Position numbers and translations under genes: made by a program | Source: Ferdinandcohnia sp047238305 | GTDB lineage: Bacteria; Bacillota; Bacilli; Bacillales; Bacillaceae_L | Direction: 5' to 3' | Length of the DNA stretch: 64,000 bases | Assembly: GCF_047238305.1 (NCBI RefSeq) | Contig: NZ_JBDFMO010000001.1 | Coordinates: forward strand, 2,542,001 to 2,606,000 | Notes under the pieces: generated by a model | Seen by the model: the letters and a program-made list of their open reading frames with translations, nothing else | Told to the model about the DNA's origin: nothing | The model's database searches: none | Shown: positions 16,646 through 25,938 of the stretch, piece after piece | How the letters are laid out: each line of letters begins with the position of its first letter | How positions within the stretch are numbered: position 1 is the stretch's first letter

Positions 16646-17668
16646 ATGTTTGGAATAGGTACAAGAGACCTTGGTATAGATTTAGGTACAGCAAATACAC
16701 TTGTTTTTATTAAAGGAAAAGGCATCGCAGTAAGAGAGCCTTCGGTTGTTGCGATGCAAACAGACACAAAACAGATAGTTGCAGTAGGGAATGACGCTAA
16801 AAACATGATCGGCCGTACACCGGGTAATGTTGTTGCACTTCGCCCGATGAAAGACGGTGTCATTGCTGACTACGAAACAACAGCGACTATGATGAAATAT
16901 TATATTAATCAAGCAGTTAAAACGAAGAGCTTCTTCTCAAGAAAGCCATATATTATGGTCTGTGTACCATCAGGTATTACAGCTGTTGAACAACGTGCGG
17001 TGATTGATGCTACTAGGCAGGCTGGTGCAAGAGATGCTTATCCAATTGAAGAACCTTTTGCAGCTGCTATTGGAGCAAATCTACCTGTATGGGAACCAAC
17101 AGGCAGTATGATTGTGGATATCGGTGGTGGGACAACAGAAGTCGCGATCATCTCTTTAGGCGGCATTGTTACGAGTCAGTCCATTCGAATCGCTGGAGAC
17201 GAAATGGATGATGCAATTATTCAATATATTCGTAAAACCTATAACCTGATGATTGGTGATCGTACAGCAGAAGCTATCAAGGTAGAGATTGGCTCTGCCG
17301 GTGCTCCTGAGGGAGTAGAAAATATGGAAATTCGCGGAAGAGATTTACTAACGGGATTACCAAAAACCATTGAAATTACCGCTGAAGAAATCTCTCGTGC
17401 CCTTCATGATACTGTGTATGCGATTGTCGATGCAGTTAAAAATACACTTGAAAAGACACCACCTGAGCTAGCAGCAGATATTATGGATCGTGGTATTGTT
17501 TTAGCGGGTGGGGGAGCCTTATTACGCAATTTGGATAAAGTTATTAGTGAAGAGACGAGCATGCCAGTTCTTATTGCTGAAAATCCATTAGATTGTGTAG
17601 CAATTGGTACAGGTAAGGCCCTTGACCATATTCATTTATTTAAAGGGAAATCAAAGGATTTAAGATAA
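16646..17668 (+). CDS. mreB: Rod-shape protein MreB (bacterial actin)
   Basis: The 340-residue actin homologue carries DLGIDLGTANTLVFIKGKG (phosphate 1), VDIGGGTTEVAIISLGG (phosphate 2) and GIVLAGGGALLRNLDKVI (adenosine). It polymerises under the membrane and guides the elongasome. The last codons (KDLR and stop) lie in a 17-nt segment that is repeated immediately downstream. A possible -10 (TATAAT, 16566-16571) lies 75 nt upstream. It heads mreBCD-minCD. Confidence 0.96.
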   Translation: MFGIGTRDLGIDLGTANTLVFIKGKGIAVREPSVVAMQTDTKQIVAVGNDAKNMIGRTPGNVVALRPMKDGVIADYETTATMMKYYINQAVKTKSFFSRKPYIMVCVPSGITAVEQRAVIDATRQAGARDAYPIEEPFAAAIGANLPVWEPTGSMIVDIGGGTTEVAIISLGGIVTSQSIRIAGDEMDDAIIQYIRKTYNLMIGDRTAEAIKVEIGSAGAPEGVENMEIRGRDLLTGLPKTIEITAEEISRALHDTVYAIVDAVKNTLEKTPPELAADIMDRGIVLAGGGALLRNLDKVISEETSMPVLIAENPLDCVAIGTGKALDHIHLFKGKSKDLR

Positions 17669-17687
17669 ACCAAAGGATTTAAGATAA
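17652..17687 (+). repeat. Direct duplication of 17 nt at the mreB stop codon
   Basis: CAAAGGATTTAAGATAA occurs at 17652-17668 and again at 17671-17687, separated by two bases. The first copy holds the last mreB codons and stop, and the second is untranslated. It looks like a recent slippage duplication. Confidence 0.9.
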
Positions 17688-17696
17688 TGAACCTAA

Positions 17697-17727
17697 TATA
17701 GTGGGGAATTTACGTTTCCCCACTATA
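17697..17727 (+). other. Perfect 12-bp hairpin between mreB and mreC
   Basis: TATAGTGGGGAA (17697-17708) pairs perfectly with TTCCCCACTATA (17716-17727) over a 7-nt loop. No T-run follows, so it is more likely an mRNA processing or stability element than a terminator. It may set the higher mreB level relative to mreCD. Confidence 0.7.
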
Positions 17728-17765
17728 GGTGTTGAAATTCAAAGTTTAGTTAGAGGGTGTAACAC

Positions 17766-18629
17766 ATGCCACAATTTTTTCTTAATAAGCGATTAATTAT
17801 TTTACTTGTTTGTATCATCGTTCTAGTGGCATTGATTGGTTTTTCCTTAAAAGAGCGTGAAAAATTATCATGGCCAGAGCAGTTTTTGAAAGATTCGGTA
17901 GGTTGGGTTCAAAGTATCTTTCATCAACCTTCTCAGGCGATTGCAGGATTTTTTGATAACGTCAATCATATTCAAAACACATTTGAAGAGAACAAACTCT
18001 TAAAGGAAAAGCTAGATTCCTATGGGCAATTAGAAGCAACAGTACAAGAATTAGAAAAAGAAAATGAAAAATTACGCGATGTTTTGAAGAAAACAGAATC
18101 ACTAAATCAATTTAATAAAATACAGGCAACAGTTATTGGACGTAACCCTGATCAGTGGCATGAAATTATCACGGTTAACAGAGGTACCAGGCATGGGGTG
18201 AAAGTTGACATGGCTGTAATCACCTCAAAAGGGTTAATTGGTAAAGTAAAACATGCAAATTCATTTACATCCACCATCCAGTTATTGAGCTCCCCGAATC
18301 GGATCAATCGGATTTCAGCATATATTCAAGGGGATACCAAGATTATGGGGCTAATTGAAGGGTATGACGAAGAAAAAGAAGCTCTTTTATTTAAAATCAA
18401 CACACCAGACTCAAAAATTGAAAAGGACCAAAAAGTACTTACTTCCGGACTCGGTGGGATTTTCCCAAGTGAGCTGTATATTGGGGAGGTCATGGACGTT
18501 GTTCCTGATGATTACGGTTTAACAAAAACAGCCTATATTAAGCCAGCAGCTGATTTTTATGAAATTGATCATGTTATAATTGTTGAAAGAACAATGATTG
18601 TTCCAAATGAAGAGGAGGAAGAATCGTGA
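17766..18629 (+). CDS. mreC: Rod-shape protein MreC
   Basis: The 287-residue bitopic protein has a transmembrane helix at about 8-26, a coiled coil (about 65-105) and the MreC beta-barrel domain (ATVIGRNPDQWHEIITVNRG, then GLIGKV and VLTSGLGGIFPSELYIGEV). It forms an extracytoplasmic scaffold linking MreB to PBPs. AGAGGGTG precedes ATG 17766. The last 4 nt overlap mreD. Confidence 0.95.
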   Translation: MPQFFLNKRLIILLVCIIVLVALIGFSLKEREKLSWPEQFLKDSVGWVQSIFHQPSQAIAGFFDNVNHIQNTFEENKLLKEKLDSYGQLEATVQELEKENEKLRDVLKKTESLNQFNKIQATVIGRNPDQWHEIITVNRGTRHGVKVDMAVITSKGLIGKVKHANSFTSTIQLLSSPNRINRISAYIQGDTKIMGLIEGYDEEKEALLFKINTPDSKIEKDQKVLTSGLGGIFPSELYIGEVMDVVPDDYGLTKTAYIKPAADFYEIDHVIIVERTMIVPNEEEEES

Positions 18630-19135
18630 AGCGTTTCGTTCTTCCCTTTATTTTGTCATTCGTTTTTTTATTTGAAAGCAGCTTTGTGGATTTAGTACCG
18701 GCAGACATTTTTCATAAGGAGAATGTGTATGTACCTCGGTTTTTGTTTGTATTAATTGCATTTATAACCGTTTATTTTAATAAACCGATGGGGCTTGTTT
18801 ATGGTGCTATTTTTGGACTTCTATACGATATTGTTTATACAGAAATATTAGGAGTATATTTATTCCTATACACACTTATTGCCTACCTTATTTCCTGGGC
18901 AAGTCGGATTCTTCAGACAAATCTCATAGTTATCTCATTTTTAAGTCTTATTGGGATTATAGCTGTGGAATTTTCTGTGTTTGCAGTAAACATAGCTATC
19001 GGAACAGCTTCATTTTCAATTGAACAATTTCTTCAAATCCGAATTGTTCCAACACTTCTTTTAAATAGTCTATTTTTACTAGTATTTGGTTACCCATTTA
19101 AGAAATTACTAGGAAAGTTACATATAGAAGAGTAA
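18626..19135 (+). CDS. mreD: Rod-shape protein MreD
   Basis: The 169-residue, almost wholly hydrophobic protein has five to six transmembrane helices. It starts at GTG 18626 within the GTGA overlap with the mreC stop, and its ribosome binding site AGGAGGA lies in the mreC end, so translation is coupled. MreD is a membrane partner of MreC. Confidence 0.93.
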   Translation: MKRFVLPFILSFVFLFESSFVDLVPADIFHKENVYVPRFLFVLIAFITVYFNKPMGLVYGAIFGLLYDIVYTEILGVYLFLYTLIAYLISWASRILQTNLIVISFLSLIGIIAVEFSVFAVNIAIGTASFSIEQFLQIRIVPTLLLNSLFLLVFGYPFKKLLGKLHIEE

Positions 19136-19213
19136 ATAAAGTTAAAAAATTTTAAGAATTAACAGGAAAAAAGGAGTCTTTTGTTGAAGTATATTATCGT
19201 TGAGGTGAACGGC

Positions 19214-19897
19214 GTGAAAGGACAAAAACAACAGTATGTTACTATAAAAGGGACAAAAGACGGACTAACGTTGCATCTCGATGATTCTTGTTCATTTAAA
19301 GAACTAATCTCTGACTTAGAGATTAAGCTTTCGTTGAATCAGAAGCGGAATGATGATGTTCCGTTTGTTCCTGTTAAAGTGAAAATTGGTAATCGTTTTT
19401 TAACTCAAAATCAAGAAGAAGAAATACGCTCTATTATTCGAAATAAAAAACATTTAGTTGTAGATTTAATCGACAGTAATGTAATTACAAAGCAAGAAGC
19501 CGAAGAGATGAAAAAAAAGCATGAGATTGTCTCTGTTACAAAGGTAGTCCGTTCTGGACAAGTCCTAAAAGTAGATGGTGACCTTTTGCTTGTCGGAGAC
19601 GTAAATCCTGGAGCAACTGTTATTGCAGGTGGTAATATTTTTGTTTTAGGGTCGTTACGTGGAATTGCACATGCTGGTTTCTATGGTAGAAAGGATGCAA
19701 TCATTGCGGCGTCAGTAATGAAACCTACACAACTTCGAATTGGTGATATAATGAATAGAGCACCAGACTTCATTCAAACAGAAACAAATATAATGGAATG
19801 TGCATATGTGGACGATAATGAGACAATTGTAGTAGATAGATTGCAACAGTTAACTCATTTAAGACCTAACTTAACAAGGTTAGAAGGGGGAATCTAG
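19214..19897 (+). CDS. minC: Septum-site inhibitor MinC
   Basis: The 227-residue protein has an N-terminal MinC domain (about 1-105), then the C-terminal beta-helix (VRSGQVLKVDGDLLLVGDVN, then PGATVIAGGNIFVLGSLRG and AHAGF). I chose GTG 19214 because it aligns with the B. subtilis MinC start (KxxKQQYVTIKGTK) and follows GAGGTG. A TTG at 19181 also has a good AAGGAG upstream and would add 11 residues. MinC inhibits FtsZ assembly and is recruited by MinD. Its end is 2 nt from minD. Confidence 0.93.
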   Translation: MKGQKQQYVTIKGTKDGLTLHLDDSCSFKELISDLEIKLSLNQKRNDDVPFVPVKVKIGNRFLTQNQEEEIRSIIRNKKHLVVDLIDSNVITKQEAEEMKKKHEIVSVTKVVRSGQVLKVDGDLLLVGDVNPGATVIAGGNIFVLGSLRGIAHAGFYGRKDAIIAASVMKPTQLRIGDIMNRAPDFIQTETNIMECAYVDDNETIVVDRLQQLTHLRPNLTRLEGGI

Positions 19898-19899
19898 CT

Positions 19900-20700
19900 G
19901 TGGGAGAGGCTATAGTTATTACATCAGGAAAAGGTGGAGTCGGTAAGACGACTACGTCTGCTAATGTAGGCACTTCCTTGGCTGTGCTAGGGAAACGTGT
20001 GTGTTTAATGGATACAGATATTGGTCTGCGAAATCTAGATGTAGTCATGGGGTTAGAGAACCGCATCATCTATGATTTAGTTGACGTTATTCAGGGTCGT
20101 TGTAAGCTGAAACAAGCTTTAGTAAAGGATAAACGATTCGAAGACCATCTCTATTTACTGCCAGCTGCCCAAACAAGTGATAAAACTGCAGTAGAGCCTA
20201 GCCAAATGAAGACATTGGTCGAAGAGTTAAAACAAGATTTTGATTATATTGTTATCGACTGTCCTGCAGGTATTGAACAAGGTTTTCAAAATGCTGTTGC
20301 TGGAGCAGACAAAGCTATTGTTGTAACAACACCTGAAATATCAGCAGTTCGTGATGCTGACCGGATTATTGGATTACTAGAAAAAGAGGAAGTGGAGCCA
20401 CCACGCCTCATCGTAAACCGTATCCGAAATCATATGATGAAAACAGGCGAAATGCTTGATCTGGATGAAATTGTTACACATCTTTCGATTGATCTAATTG
20501 GGATTGTTGCAGATGATGATGATGTCATTAAAGCTTCAAACAGTGGCGAACCCATCGCATTAAATACAAATAGTAAAACGGCGATTGCATACCGAAACAT
20601 CGCGCGAAGAATTTTAGGTGAATCAATTCCACTACAGTCTCTTGAAAACGACCAAAAGGGCATGTTTACAAAGATTAAAAAATTTTTTGGCGTCCGTTAA
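19900..20700 (+). CDS. minD: Septum-site determining ATPase MinD
   Basis: The 266-residue ParA-family ATPase has a deviant Walker A (GKGGVGKTT, about 10-18), DTDIGLRNLDVVMG, DYIVIDCPAGIEQG, and a C-terminal amphipathic membrane-targeting helix (MFTKIKKFFG). It starts at GTG 19900 behind GGGGGA and binds the membrane to recruit MinC. A terminator follows; in B. subtilis spoIVFA comes next, here it does not. Confidence 0.96.
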   Translation: MGEAIVITSGKGGVGKTTTSANVGTSLAVLGKRVCLMDTDIGLRNLDVVMGLENRIIYDLVDVIQGRCKLKQALVKDKRFEDHLYLLPAAQTSDKTAVEPSQMKTLVEELKQDFDYIVIDCPAGIEQGFQNAVAGADKAIVVTTPEISAVRDADRIIGLLEKEEVEPPRLIVNRIRNHMMKTGEMLDLDEIVTHLSIDLIGIVADDDDVIKASNSGEPIALNTNSKTAIAYRNIARRILGESIPLQSLENDQKGMFTKIKKFFGVR

Positions 20701-20701
20701 C

Positions 20702-20730
20702 ACCACCTTTAGCATAAGGTGGTTTTTTTT
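20702..20730 (+). terminator. Terminator after minD
   Basis: ACCACCTT pairs with AAGGTGGT over a 6-nt loop, followed by eight T in a row. Confidence 0.88.
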
Positions 20731-21345
20731 GTAGTAGAAAATGAATTGACGAGATTTTAGAAAACGATTCACTATTCATAAGGATTATGTCCTGTTTATT
20801 CTCAAAATGAGCTTTTTGCTAGGTGGCATTGCCTATTATGGAAACAAAAAAAGAGAGGACAATTTACCAACTAATTCCTTCTCTACTTGTTTTTAAAAAT
20901 AAAGTAAGGAAAATATAATCATTTTTTAACCAAAAATCATCGTTTTGTAACAATTATGCCATTTTACCTATCAAGTGAGTTATGAGTAAAACAATTGTAA
21001 ATATATTGTAAAAGCACATTTTATTGGTAACACCCCCTATAAAAATACATTTCTTTCGAAAATATATGTCTTCGTTCAAAACTCCTAATTTGTCTATTAC
21101 ATAATAAGTAAAAAATACCAATTTCTTAATATTCAAAATATTATAACATAATTCGACACTTTTTCCCATTATAACAGGCTACAGTTAATGTATACCTGTA
21201 CTTCTACATAATGCGGTTTCTGCTGTAAATCGCGATTTCCAACCAGAGAGAAATGGGGAGATTCCCGAAGCATTTGGAGTACAGGGATCCAAAGGAAGGA
21301 GGTTAATTATTTTTCCATAAAAATTTTTAAAAGGGAGGAAGTTTA
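20731..21345. other. 615-nt non-coding spacer before the subtilase gene
   Basis: No credible coding region lies on either strand; small open frames here lack ribosome binding sites and protein-like composition. It is very AT-rich up to about 21170, with an imperfect GAGAGGA/TCCTTCTC hairpin near 20850-20890. A TACAG/CTGTA inverted repeat lies at 21180-21200. The region probably holds the promoter and control sites of the protease, but I cannot fix a promoter. Confidence 0.5.
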
Positions 21346-24300
21346 ATGAGGAGGAACGGGAAGCGTAGGTTAACGAAAGTTGCAACTATGTTAATGTGCG
21401 CGCTTTTACTTGTGCCAAGTGTGACATCACAAGCATCTGCTCAAACAAAAGATTCTTCAATTTCCTATCTAGAAAGTAAAAAAGAAATAACTTCTAGTAA
21501 AATTTCAAAGAGCTTAAAAGACCAATTTGCTAACGACAAAATGGTTACATTTCTTATCAAGTTCAAAGAACAGGTTGATTCTAAGAAAGTAGCAAATGAG
21601 GCTACTAAAAAAGCAAGCTTACAGAAAGCCACTGTCGCTCAAACGAAGTCTATAAAGAGAAATGCTATTGTTTCAGAACTTCGAACAACTGCAATTGAAA
21701 CACAAGGCAATGTAAAGGAGTTTCTGAAAAAAGAAGAGGCTAATGGCAATGCAAAGGATATTAAATCTTTCTTCATTGTAAACGGTATGGGGGTTACTGC
21801 TACTAAGGAAGTGATGGAAAAAATCGCATCATTCCCTGAAGTTGAGAAGGTTTTACCAAATGAAACACGTCAACTGCATGCTCCAGCTAAAGTGGAGACA
21901 TCGGTTGCTGTTGAATCAAAAGCTACACCGCAAAACATTGAGTGGAATATTGATCGTGTAGGTGCACCCCAAGTTTGGGAAATGGGCATTGATGGATCAG
22001 GTACAGTTGTTGCAAGTATTGATACGGGTGTTCAATGGAACCATCCGGCACTAATGGAACAATATCGCGGTTATGATCCTGCTAATCCAAACAATCCAAA
22101 CCATCAATATAGCTGGTTTGATGCAACGTCAGGTCAGTCTACTCCTTATGACGATATCGGACATGGTACACATGTTACTGGAACAATGGTTGGAGCTGAA
22201 CCAAACGATGCAAATCAAATTGGGGTTGCTCCAGGTGCGAAGTGGATTGCTGTAAAGGCATTTACATCTGCTGGTGGAACAGATTTTGACCTTTTAGAAG
22301 CTGGGGATTGGATTATTGCTCCAGGGGGCAATCCGGATATGGCTCCAGATGTTGTAAACAACTCGTGGAGTGGCGGATCTGGCCTGGATGAATGGTATCG
22401 TCCGATGGTTCAAAACTGGAGAGAAGCTGATATTTTCCCTGAGTTTTCTGCTGGTAATACAACATTATCTAATCCGGGGGGGCCGGGATCGATTGCAAAT
22501 CCAGCAAACTATCCTGAATCCTTTGCAACAGGAGCTACAGATATCAATAATCGTTTAGCAAGCTTCTCGTTACAAGGTCCATCACCATATCCAGGTGATA
22601 TGAAGCCTGATATTTCAGCTCCAGGTGTGAACATTCGATCTTCCGTACCTGGAAGTGGATATGAGGGTGGCTGGAACGGTACATCAATGGCTGGACCTCA
22701 TATTTCGGCAGTAGTCGCTTTATTAAAACAAGCAAATGCATCATTAACAATTGAACAAATTGAAGAAATTATCACATCAACTGCAACTCCATTAACGGAC
22801 GGTACTTTCCCAGAATCTCCAAACTTTGGTTACGGTTATGGGTTAGTTAACGCATATCTAGCTGTATCCTCTGTTGCTAGTGGGCTAGGGAAAATTAAAG
22901 GCCAAGTTGCAAAAGACGGTGCGGATGAAGAGGCTCCTACTTTTGAGCATACAGCACCAAGTGAAACATATGCAGGTATGGATTTACCACTTTCTATTTC
23001 TGTTCAAGATAATGTAAGCATTACATCTGTTGTTCTTCAATACCTAAATCAAGCTGGTGAATGGGTGAATGTAGCGGCTACTCAAACATCAGGTTCTTAT
23101 AACGAAGGAACTTACGAGGCAGTTATTCCAGGGGAAGAAGTTTCAGTGCCTTCTGTTTCATATCGTTGGCAGGTTGTTGATTTTGGCCAAAATGATGTTA
23201 CAACAGATGTCTATGAAGTCTCCGTAAAACCAGGAATTTCAGTTGGATATTACCAAGACTTTGAATCAAATCCGGTAGGATGGTTCTCGTATGGTGCTGA
23301 AAATTCTTGGCAATGGGGAACTCCTACAAGTGGACCAAATAGTGCTAATTCAGGTGAGAAGGTGTATGCTACAAATCTATCTGGAACGTATGCTAGTCGC
23401 GCTAATATGACCCTTGTCATGCCTCCAATTGACTTACCAGCAGAAGGTCCGGCATACCTACAATACATGAACTGGTACAATCTTGAACGTAATTGGGATT
23501 TCGGTCATGTATTTGTTTCTACAGATATGGAAAATTGGACACAGCTACAGCGTATTACTAATGTATCTTCAGGCTGGCAGTCTGCAGAAGTTGATTTATC
23601 TGAGTATGCGGGTCAAAGAATTTATATTGGCTTTAATGTAACGACAGATGGAAGCGTCGTTCGTGATGGATGGTACATTGATGATGTGCGTCTAGCAAAT
23701 GAGCCACTAACAGAAGAAAGTGCAGTTCAATTAGGAGTTCAGCCTACTAAAGGTGAAAGCTCTGTGGATCGAAAAGATGGGGAGAAAGTGGACCCTGCAA
23801 AAATTAAGCCTGAAGGTTCTTACATCGACTTGAAGGAAGCTGATGTGGATCAAGTTAGCCCACAGGCATTACCATTAAATGCACAAGTGAGTGTTCTTGA
23901 ATCTGGCCGTTCTGTTACAACTAATCCTGCCACCGGAGCATTTGAATTAATTCACGGTACAGGAGATTTTACGGTTGTTGCGGAAAGCTATGGATACCAT
24001 TCAGTACAACAAACTGTAACAGTTGAGGCTGATGGTGAGGCTGTAGCAAACTTTGTGTTAGAAGAAAAAGCCAAAGGAACGGTTTCCGGTACTGTAACAA
24101 ATGCAGCAACAGGTGAACCAGTTTCAGGTGCCACTTTATTACTTGTAGAAGATGCAAATGTAACCCCTGTTGAGACTAATGAAAATGGTCAATATTCACT
24201 TACAGCTTATGAAGGCACGTATACTGTTCGTGTAATGGCGCCTTCTTATTACAGTGATTCATTTGAAGTTGTTCTTGAAGGAGATGGATCGTTAGAACAA

Positions 24301-25749
24301 AATGTTGAGTTGAGACCATTCATCGGCTATCCTGGGGAAATTGGTTATGATGATGGTACTGCGGAAAATGCTCGTGCATTCTATGATGCAGGAAATGGCT
24401 GGGCTGTAAAAATGTCTTTAGCAGAAGGTCATGATACTGCACTCGTAACAGGAGGGCTCTTCCGTTTCTGGGATACTTCATGGCCAACACCAGGAGGTAC
24501 TGATTTCAAAGTAGAAGTTTGGGATGCAACTGGAACAGATGGTGCTCCAGGTAAAAAGCTAGCTGGACCGATTGATGCAACAGCGCTTCGGACTGGTGAA
24601 TGGACAAATGTTGACCTAGCAGCTGAAGGAATCATTGTAGAAGGAGACTTCTATATGGTGTATATCCAATCAGACCCAAATCCTAATGCTCCTGGACTTG
24701 CAACTGACGAAGACGGTGAATATTCAGGTCGAAGCTGGCAGTTTGTTGGAGGTGGATGGTCATTAGCACCAGAAGCAGAAGGCAACTATATGATTCGAGC
24801 TACAGTCAATTATGAAGTAACAGCGCCAAGTATCACTTCACCAGTAACAGGATCGTATACAAATAATCCGAACGTAACAGTTGAAGGAAAGGCAGCTCCT
24901 ACAACAACTGTTCATGTATTTAATAATGGTGAAGAGGTTGCGACAACCGAGACAACTGCAGAAGGTACGTTCTCTGTAGATGTTGAATTACAAGTTGGTG
25001 AAAATTCATTAACGGCTAAAGCATCAACTGATACTGGTATTACGGATGCATCAGAAGCTGTTGTCGTAGTCCTTGATCAAACAGCGCCAGAATTAGCCAT
25101 CACTAGTCCAGAAGATGGCTTAAAGACAAATAAAGAAGCTGTAACGGTTACAGGCACTGTTCAAGATGAGAATATTGATACTGTCACAGTGAATGGTGAG
25201 AGTGCGACGATTAAAGATGGTAGCTTTTCAAAGCGTATCCTAGTTGATAATGGTGAAAATAACATTGAAGTAGTTGCAACTGACAAAGCAGGTAATTCAA
25301 CTCAAAATCAAGTTACTGTATTTGCTAAATTTGGTGAATTAACGATAGCAGAGCTAAAACCTACAGAGGATGTGAAATTACAATCTGGTGAGAGTGTGAA
25401 GATTGAATTCACTAGTGAACCAGGACTTACTGCAACCTACGCAATTCGTTTACCGTTAACAAATACAGCTGGCCTGAGCGATGTTACGGAACTTCCTCTC
25501 CAAGAAGTTTCGCCTGGTGTCTATGAAGGATACTGGACAGCAGTTTCTAGTGTAGTTGCAGAAGGTGCTGAAATTGAGGTGATTGTAAGAGACGAGTTTG
25601 GTAACGAAGCTCGACAATTAGCAACAGGTAAGCTAATCATTAATGTCCAAGAAGATGATGGAAAACCAGGAAAAGGTAAACCTGGTAAACCCGGTAAACC
25701 AGGAAAACCAGGAAAACCTGGTAAGCCGGATAAACCAGGTAAGAAATAA
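21346..25749 (+). CDS. Large secreted subtilisin-like serine protease (bacillopeptidase F type)
   Basis: The 1467-residue exoprotein has a signal peptide (about 1-33) and an I9-type propeptide (about 60-165). The S8 catalytic domain (about 195-515) carries the triad Asp226 (VASIDTGV), His273 (GHGTHVTGT) and Ser447 (NGTSMAGPH). Beyond it come a beta-sandwich (about 530-625), an immune-inhibitor-A-like domain (about 630-785, QDFESNPVGW and GWYIDDVRL) and a linker. Carboxypeptidase-regulatory-like repeats (about 840-990), a further sandwich (about 995-1160) and two Ig-like repeats (about 1165-1330) follow. The tail is GKPGKPGKP-type, strongly basic, and may bind cell-wall polymers. No LPXTG motif is seen. 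B. subtilis bpr lies elsewhere, so this placement is unusual. Confidence 0.9.
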   Translation: MRRNGKRRLTKVATMLMCALLLVPSVTSQASAQTKDSSISYLESKKEITSSKISKSLKDQFANDKMVTFLIKFKEQVDSKKVANEATKKASLQKATVAQTKSIKRNAIVSELRTTAIETQGNVKEFLKKEEANGNAKDIKSFFIVNGMGVTATKEVMEKIASFPEVEKVLPNETRQLHAPAKVETSVAVESKATPQNIEWNIDRVGAPQVWEMGIDGSGTVVASIDTGVQWNHPALMEQYRGYDPANPNNPNHQYSWFDATSGQSTPYDDIGHGTHVTGTMVGAEPNDANQIGVAPGAKWIAVKAFTSAGGTDFDLLEAGDWIIAPGGNPDMAPDVVNNSWSGGSGLDEWYRPMVQNWREADIFPEFSAGNTTLSNPGGPGSIANPANYPESFATGATDINNRLASFSLQGPSPYPGDMKPDISAPGVNIRSSVPGSGYEGGWNGTSMAGPHISAVVALLKQANASLTIEQIEEIITSTATPLTDGTFPESPNFGYGYGLVNAYLAVSSVASGLGKIKGQVAKDGADEEAPTFEHTAPSETYAGMDLPLSISVQDNVSITSVVLQYLNQAGEWVNVAATQTSGSYNEGTYEAVIPGEEVSVPSVSYRWQVVDFGQNDVTTDVYEVSVKPGISVGYYQDFESNPVGWFSYGAENSWQWGTPTSGPNSANSGEKVYATNLSGTYASRANMTLVMPPIDLPAEGPAYLQYMNWYNLERNWDFGHVFVSTDMENWTQLQRITNVSSGWQSAEVDLSEYAGQRIYIGFNVTTDGSVVRDGWYIDDVRLANEPLTEESAVQLGVQPTKGESSVDRKDGEKVDPAKIKPEGSYIDLKEADVDQVSPQALPLNAQVSVLESGRSVTTNPATGAFELIHGTGDFTVVAESYGYHSVQQTVTVEADGEAVANFVLEEKAKGTVSGTVTNAATGEPVSGATLLLVEDANVTPVETNENGQYSLTAYEGTYTVRVMAPSYYSDSFEVVLEGDGSLEQNVELRPFIGYPGEIGYDDGTAENARAFYDAGNGWAVKMSLAEGHDTALVTGGLFRFWDTSWPTPGGTDFKVEVWDATGTDGAPGKKLAGPIDATALRTGEWTNVDLAAEGIIVEGDFYMVYIQSDPNPNAPGLATDEDGEYSGRSWQFVGGGWSLAPEAEGNYMIRATVNYEVTAPSITSPVTGSYTNNPNVTVEGKAAPTTTVHVFNNGEEVATTETTAEGTFSVDVELQVGENSLTAKASTDTGITDASEAVVVVLDQTAPELAITSPEDGLKTNKEAVTVTGTVQDENIDTVTVNGESATIKDGSFSKRILVDNGENNIEVVATDKAGNSTQNQVTVFAKFGELTIAELKPTEDVKLQSGESVKIEFTSEPGLTATYAIRLPLTNTAGLSDVTELPLQEVSPGVYEGYWTAVSSVVAEGAEIEVIVRDEFGNEARQLATGKLIINVQEDDGKPGKGKPGKPGKPGKPGKPGKPDKPGKK

Positions 25750-25766
25750 ATAAGAATCAATAGTAG

Positions 25767-25804
25767 AAAGAAGGGTGTGGTTTTTATCCACATCCTTCTT
25801 TTTT
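25767..25804 (+). terminator. Terminator after the subtilase gene
   Basis: A long stem around GAAGGGTGTGG pairs with CCACATCCTTC (one G-T) over a 7-nt loop and ends in six T. Confidence 0.9.
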
Positions 25805-25873
25805 AAATAGTTAGTTTAAGCGGTTGTTCCGAGTAACAATCATCAAATTTGATAGATAAAAAGCTTCACGCTG

Positions 25874-25902
25874 TCATATCTAAAGTCCTTCAGTCATAAA
25901 CT
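25874..25902 (+). promoter_or_regulatory. Candidate sigma-E promoter of spoIVFAB
   Basis: TCATATC (25874-25880) and CATAAACT (25895-25902) are 14 nt apart and match the sigma-E consensus (KMATATT-N14-CATACANT) at 13 of 15 positions by eye. It lies 37 nt before the spoIVFA ATG. spoIVF is known to be sigma-E controlled in B. subtilis. Confidence 0.65.
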
Positions 25903-25938
25903 TGTACAAATAATATGGACAAGGAATGATGTGAAAAT

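Noticed and set aside
20954..21169. 71-codon minus-strand frame in the long spacer
   Set aside because: Composition follows the AT-rich DNA, there is no ribosome binding site, and nothing is recognisable.
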